Assembly: GCA_016868915.1 (NCBI GenBank)
Contig: VGFL01000007.1
Coordinates: forward strand, 1 to 47,518
Reading direction: 5' to 3'
Source: Bacteroidota bacterium
GTDB taxonomy: Bacteria > Bacteroidota > Bacteroidia > Flavobacteriales_D > Crocinitomicaceae
DNA: 47,518 bases
Below the pieces are notes generated by a model. The model searched no databases. It had not been told where the DNA came from and saw only the letters and a program-made list of their open reading frames with translations. A program made the translations under genes and the position numbers. This document shows, one piece after another, positions 44,786 through 47,518 of this stretch (position 1 is its first letter; every line of letters starts with the position of its first letter).

Positions 44786-45211
44786 ATGTTAAGACAAGTT
44801 TCCTTAGATTCGGTAAATGCCATGAATAAAAACACACTCATGGAAGTTTTAGGCATTGAATGTATTGAAATTGGTAAGGACTACATTATTTCGAGAATGC
44901 CCGTCGACCATCGAACACATCAACCAATGGGGCTCTTACATGGTGGCGCAAGTATGGCATTGATTGAAAGTATTGGTTCAATGGGCTCAACCTTGCTGAT
45001 TAACATAGAGAAAGAGGTACCAGTTGGATTAGAAATTAATGCCAATCACGTTGCAGGTATACGGTCAGGCCATGTTAAGGCAGTTGGAAAGATTATACAT
45101 TGTGGAAAAAGCACACATATCTGGCAAGTCGATATTTTTAATGAAGAAACGAACAAAATGATATGTACCGGACGTTTAACAGTCATGATAGTTCCAAAAA
45201 CAAAAGAATAA
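44786..45211 (+). CDS. Hotdog-fold thioesterase, probable DHNA-CoA thioesterase (MenI/YdiI-like)
   Basis: A 141-residue hotdog thioesterase. The block LLHGGASMALIESIGSMGS matches the YdiI/PaaI active-site helix, with the catalytic Glu in ALIES. EINANHVAGIRSGHVKAVG matches the second signature. YdiI-type enzymes hydrolyse DHNA-CoA to DHNA, the step after MenB. Location between menB and menF makes this the most economical role (inference; family specificity is broad). An internal Met at residue 13 is an alternative start. The stop precedes menF's start by one base. Confidence 0.88.
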   Translation: MLRQVSLDSVNAMNKNTLMEVLGIECIEIGKDYIISRMPVDHRTHQPMGLLHGGASMALIESIGSMGSTLLINIEKEVPVGLEINANHVAGIRSGHVKAVGKIIHCGKSTHIWQVDIFNEETNKMICTGRLTVMIVPKTKE

Positions 45212-45212
45212 T

Positions 45213-46220
45213 TTGACTGATTTTCTTGCATATCGCTTTCCGGGTAAAGAAATTGTAAAAACGGTGGGTACTTTTACACGGCTTGATAAAGTAGATTCAT
45301 CTATACATGCCTTCGTTATTTCTGACTTTCGAGGAGAAAATCAATATTTCTTTTCGGCTATTTCAAATACCCATGATCAATTCAAAACTTGGCACTTTCA
45401 CAGCGAAATTCCAGAAGTTATTGATTATGCTAAGTATGTAAGGAATGCCCAAGTTTTTTTATCTGCAATGCAGGAGCTCGGAATGAAAAAAGTTGTATTT
45501 TCACGCGTTAAAAAAGTTTCTTTTCCCACAGAAAATTTACATCAGCTATTCAATGATTTGTGTGATAAATATCCGAAAGCTTTTGTTTACCTAGCAAGTT
45601 CCTCCCTATTTGGAACATGGCTTGGAGCCTCTCCTGAAATTCTTCTTGAAGTACACAATCAAAATGTCTTTACGATGTCATTGGCGGGAACAAAATCAAT
45701 TGAAACCGATGATGATTGGGCAAAAAAAGAAAGGGAGGAGCAGCAATTTGTAACTGATTTTATCCTTGAAACTTTGACCGAACAAGGAATATCTAATGTA
45801 GAAACGCAAGGTCCATATTCTTTCGAAGCAGGTCCTGTTAAACATTTACGAACGGATATAAGTTTTGATCTCGGAAATCGAACGCCTCTTGAACTGGCTA
45901 CTGTTATACACCCAACACCAGCAGTAAGTGGTCTTCCCAAAGCATTGGCAATGGAATTAATCGAGGCAATCGAAAATCATGACTTAAATTACAATCGTTT
46001 TCTCTATGCTGGATATTTAGGTCTTGTTTCCCCCGAACATACCAAACTTTTTGTTAACTTGCGCTGTTGTCAAATTCAACCTGAAACGGCGTATTTGTAT
46101 GTCGGAGGAGGATATACAAAAAATTCTAGTGTAGAACTCGAATGGCAAGAAACAGAACGAAAGTGCAAGACGCTACTTTCCGTCATGCAAGAACTTAAGT
46201 CACATGATATCAAGCAATAA
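45213..46220 (+). CDS. menF: Isochorismate synthase MenF
   Basis: Converts chorismate to isochorismate, the first committed menaquinone step. The start is TTG at 45213, one base after the preceding stop; there is no early ATG. Chorismate-enzyme blocks are SSLFGTWLGASPEILLEV, MSLAGTKS, GPVKHLRTDI, HPTPAVSGLPK, ENHDLNYNRFLYAGYLG and YVGGGYTKNSSVELEWQETE. Length 335 aa is shorter than E. coli MenF (431 aa) because the N-terminal region is reduced, as in many Bacteroidota. An anthranilate or aminodeoxychorismate synthase is unlikely given the absence of a glutaminase and the operon context. menD begins 17 bases before its stop. Confidence 0.94.
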   Translation: MTDFLAYRFPGKEIVKTVGTFTRLDKVDSSIHAFVISDFRGENQYFFSAISNTHDQFKTWHFHSEIPEVIDYAKYVRNAQVFLSAMQELGMKKVVFSRVKKVSFPTENLHQLFNDLCDKYPKAFVYLASSSLFGTWLGASPEILLEVHNQNVFTMSLAGTKSIETDDDWAKKEREEQQFVTDFILETLTEQGISNVETQGPYSFEAGPVKHLRTDISFDLGNRTPLELATVIHPTPAVSGLPKALAMELIEAIENHDLNYNRFLYAGYLGLVSPEHTKLFVNLRCCQIQPETAYLYVGGGYTKNSSVELEWQETERKCKTLLSVMQELKSHDIKQ

Positions 46221-47518
46221 AATTATTATTCAAAAAATAGTTTCTGCCTGTGAGGCTTTCGGGATATCGGACGTCATTATTTGTCCTGGTTCAAGAAATG
46301 CGCCCCTCAGCATTGCCTTTGATAATCACTCCCATTTTTCCACTTATGTCATTCATGACGAACGATCAGCAGCTTATTTCGCCTTAGGAATGATTGATCA
46401 ACTTGAAAGACCTGTCGCAATAGTTTGCACCTCTGGTTCGGCGATTCAAAATATTTCGCCCGCGGTTTCGGAAGCATTTTACAGGCACCTTCCTTTAGTT
46501 GTGATTTCAGCAGATCGACCAAAAAATTGGATTGACCAAGGAGATGGACAAACAATTCGACAAAGTAATGTACTCAAAGACCACACAATGTATGTTACTG
46601 AATTATCCGATGAAATAAATTCTGATGAATACCTCTGGTTTTCAAATCGCGAACTAAATCAAGCCTTTTCCCACACGGAAAATAAATGGAAAGGTCCAAT
46701 TCACATAAACGTAGGATTACACGAACCTCTTTACGATGTTCAAGAAATAGAAGAACCACCTTTCTCAAAAATAGAATTCATTGATTCTGAAAATCGAATG
46801 AGTGAGGAAATTTTAAGTGTTCTCAGGAAATCATTACAGGAAAAAGTTTTGGTTCTATGTGGGCAAATGAACGGTAATGCTGAGCTCCAAAGTTTATTGT
46901 CTGATTTTGCACAAAATACAAATGTTGCCATATTAGTCGAGAATACCTCAAATCTATCAGATTCCCGCTTTGTTCATTGCATTGATCGAACACTGAATCT
47001 CATTTCTAGCGTTGAGTCTGAAAAGTTCATTCCGGATTTACTTATAACATTAGGAGATGCTGTAGTATCCAAGAAGATCAAAACATTTCTTCGCAAAAAT
47101 AAGTGCAAACAACATTGGAAAATTGGCCATACATTTCCATACATGGACACGTATCAATCCGTATCTCATATTTTTCGGATGGACAGCACATCTTTTTTCA
47201 AACAACTCTTAACCAATCAGGGGGTTATAAATTCAAATAATTATGGCTCTTTATGGAGACAGAAAGATTATCTCGCGAAAGATAATTCAATTAAATTTCT
47301 TGAATCTTCCACTTTACAAGAGAGTAATTTTTCTGATATGTTAGTTTTTGATCACATTTTTCAGTTCATACCCAAAAATACAGTTTTGCACATGGCAAAT
47401 AGTTCTGTTGTTCGTTATTGCCAACTCTTTGATCCCATCCAAGGCATTACCTATTTTGGAAATCGGGGAACAAGTGGAATTGATGGTAGTACGAGCACTG
47501 CCGTTGGTGCATCTGTCG
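46204..47518 (+). CDS. menD: SEPHCHC synthase MenD (3' truncated by window end)
   Basis: ThDP-dependent enzyme that adds a succinyl semialdehyde unit from 2-oxoglutarate to isochorismate. Translating from ATG 46204 gives an unbroken frame of 438 residues to the window edge, about three quarters of the usual ~550-580. Landmarks are DVIICPGSRNAPLS, HDERSAAYFALGM (catalytic Glu), CTSGSAIQN, SADRPKNWIDQGDGQTIRQ and, near the edge, YFGNRGTSGIDGSTSTAVG. The C-terminal ThDP-binding GDxxxxxD motif lies beyond the window. It overlaps the menF 3' end by 17 bases in another frame. CTSGSAIQN differs slightly from the usual TSGTAxxN. Confidence 0.96.
   Translation, partial: MISSNKIIIQKIVSACEAFGISDVIICPGSRNAPLSIAFDNHSHFSTYVIHDERSAAYFALGMIDQLERPVAIVCTSGSAIQNISPAVSEAFYRHLPLVVISADRPKNWIDQGDGQTIRQSNVLKDHTMYVTELSDEINSDEYLWFSNRELNQAFSHTENKWKGPIHINVGLHEPLYDVQEIEEPPFSKIEFIDSENRMSEEILSVLRKSLQEKVLVLCGQMNGNAELQSLLSDFAQNTNVAILVENTSNLSDSRFVHCIDRTLNLISSVESEKFIPDLLITLGDAVVSKKIKTFLRKNKCKQHWKIGHTFPYMDTYQSVSHIFRMDSTSFFKQLLTNQGVINSNNYGSLWRQKDYLAKDNSIKFLESSTLQESNFSDMLVFDHIFQFIPKNTVLHMANSSVVRYCQLFDPIQGITYFGNRGTSGIDGSTSTAVGASV

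Overview
The window is a compact, AT-rich stretch of a chromosome from a member of the Bacteroidota, most likely Flavobacteriia (a Cryomorphaceae/Crocinitomicaceae-like lineage; the exact genus cannot be read from sequence alone). The lineage call rests on type IX secretion (T9SS) C-terminal sorting domains (positions 1-278, 24242-27976, 28084-31818), a PorP/SprF barrel (22839-24233), a menaquinone pathway, a fused system II cytochrome c maturation protein (CcsBA), a DnaG lacking the usual zinc ligands, and promoters of the Bacteroidota TAnnTTTG type. I see no rRNA, tRNA, CRISPR array, insertion sequence, phage or integron. No gene-free stretch exceeds 300 bases.

Layout. 1-278 is the tail of a T9SS cargo protein. 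325-2403 (minus) holds a secreted superoxide dismutase with an extra C-terminal domain and a cyclase-family hydrolase whose last codons form a terminator. 2484-8907 (plus) is a tight operon: polyprenyl synthetase, MORN-type lipoprotein, dnaG, MscS-like channel, DUF1015 protein, yggS. 8944-13841 (minus) is a second tight operon read as dnaB, a secreted protein usually labelled asparagine synthetase B, tsaE, an alanine-dehydrogenase-family gene and an HsdR_N-like nuclease-fold gene. mnmD and a secreted DNase I-fold phosphatase/nuclease follow on the plus strand (13954-15718). 15715-20255 (minus) is guaA, a LysM/periplasmic-binding chimera, hemF and a MazG-like pyrophosphohydrolase. 20379-21521 (minus) is an unknown envelope protein followed by cytidine deaminase.

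21766-38950 (minus) carries, in transcription order, a small NTF2-like secreted protein, prmC, ligA, a small unknown, dapA, pdhA, pdhC, two tandem 1244-residue T9SS cell-surface proteins, a PorP/SprF-OmpA fusion and menC. 39145-40377 (plus) is a YdfG-like dehydrogenase and the nucleoid protein HU with a clear promoter and terminator. 40434-43712 (minus) is ccsBA. 43950 to the window end (plus) is a menaquinone operon: menB, a YdiI/MenI-like hotdog thioesterase, menF and menD, the last cut by the window edge.

How it fits together. Most genes are core housekeeping: replication (dnaG, dnaB, ligA, HU), tRNA and translation factors (tsaE, mnmD, prmC), nucleotide and cofactor synthesis, central carbon metabolism (pdhA, pdhC), and anaerobic/aerobic respiration support (men genes, ccsBA, hemF, polyprenyl synthetase). 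The most distinctive part is 22839-31818: two duplicated surface proteins with type B sorting domains beside a PorP/SprF barrel fused to a peptidoglycan-binding OmpA domain. This looks like a self-contained T9SS surface-display module. Secondary points of interest are the SOD fusion and a set of promoters lying only 4-6 bases ahead of start codons.
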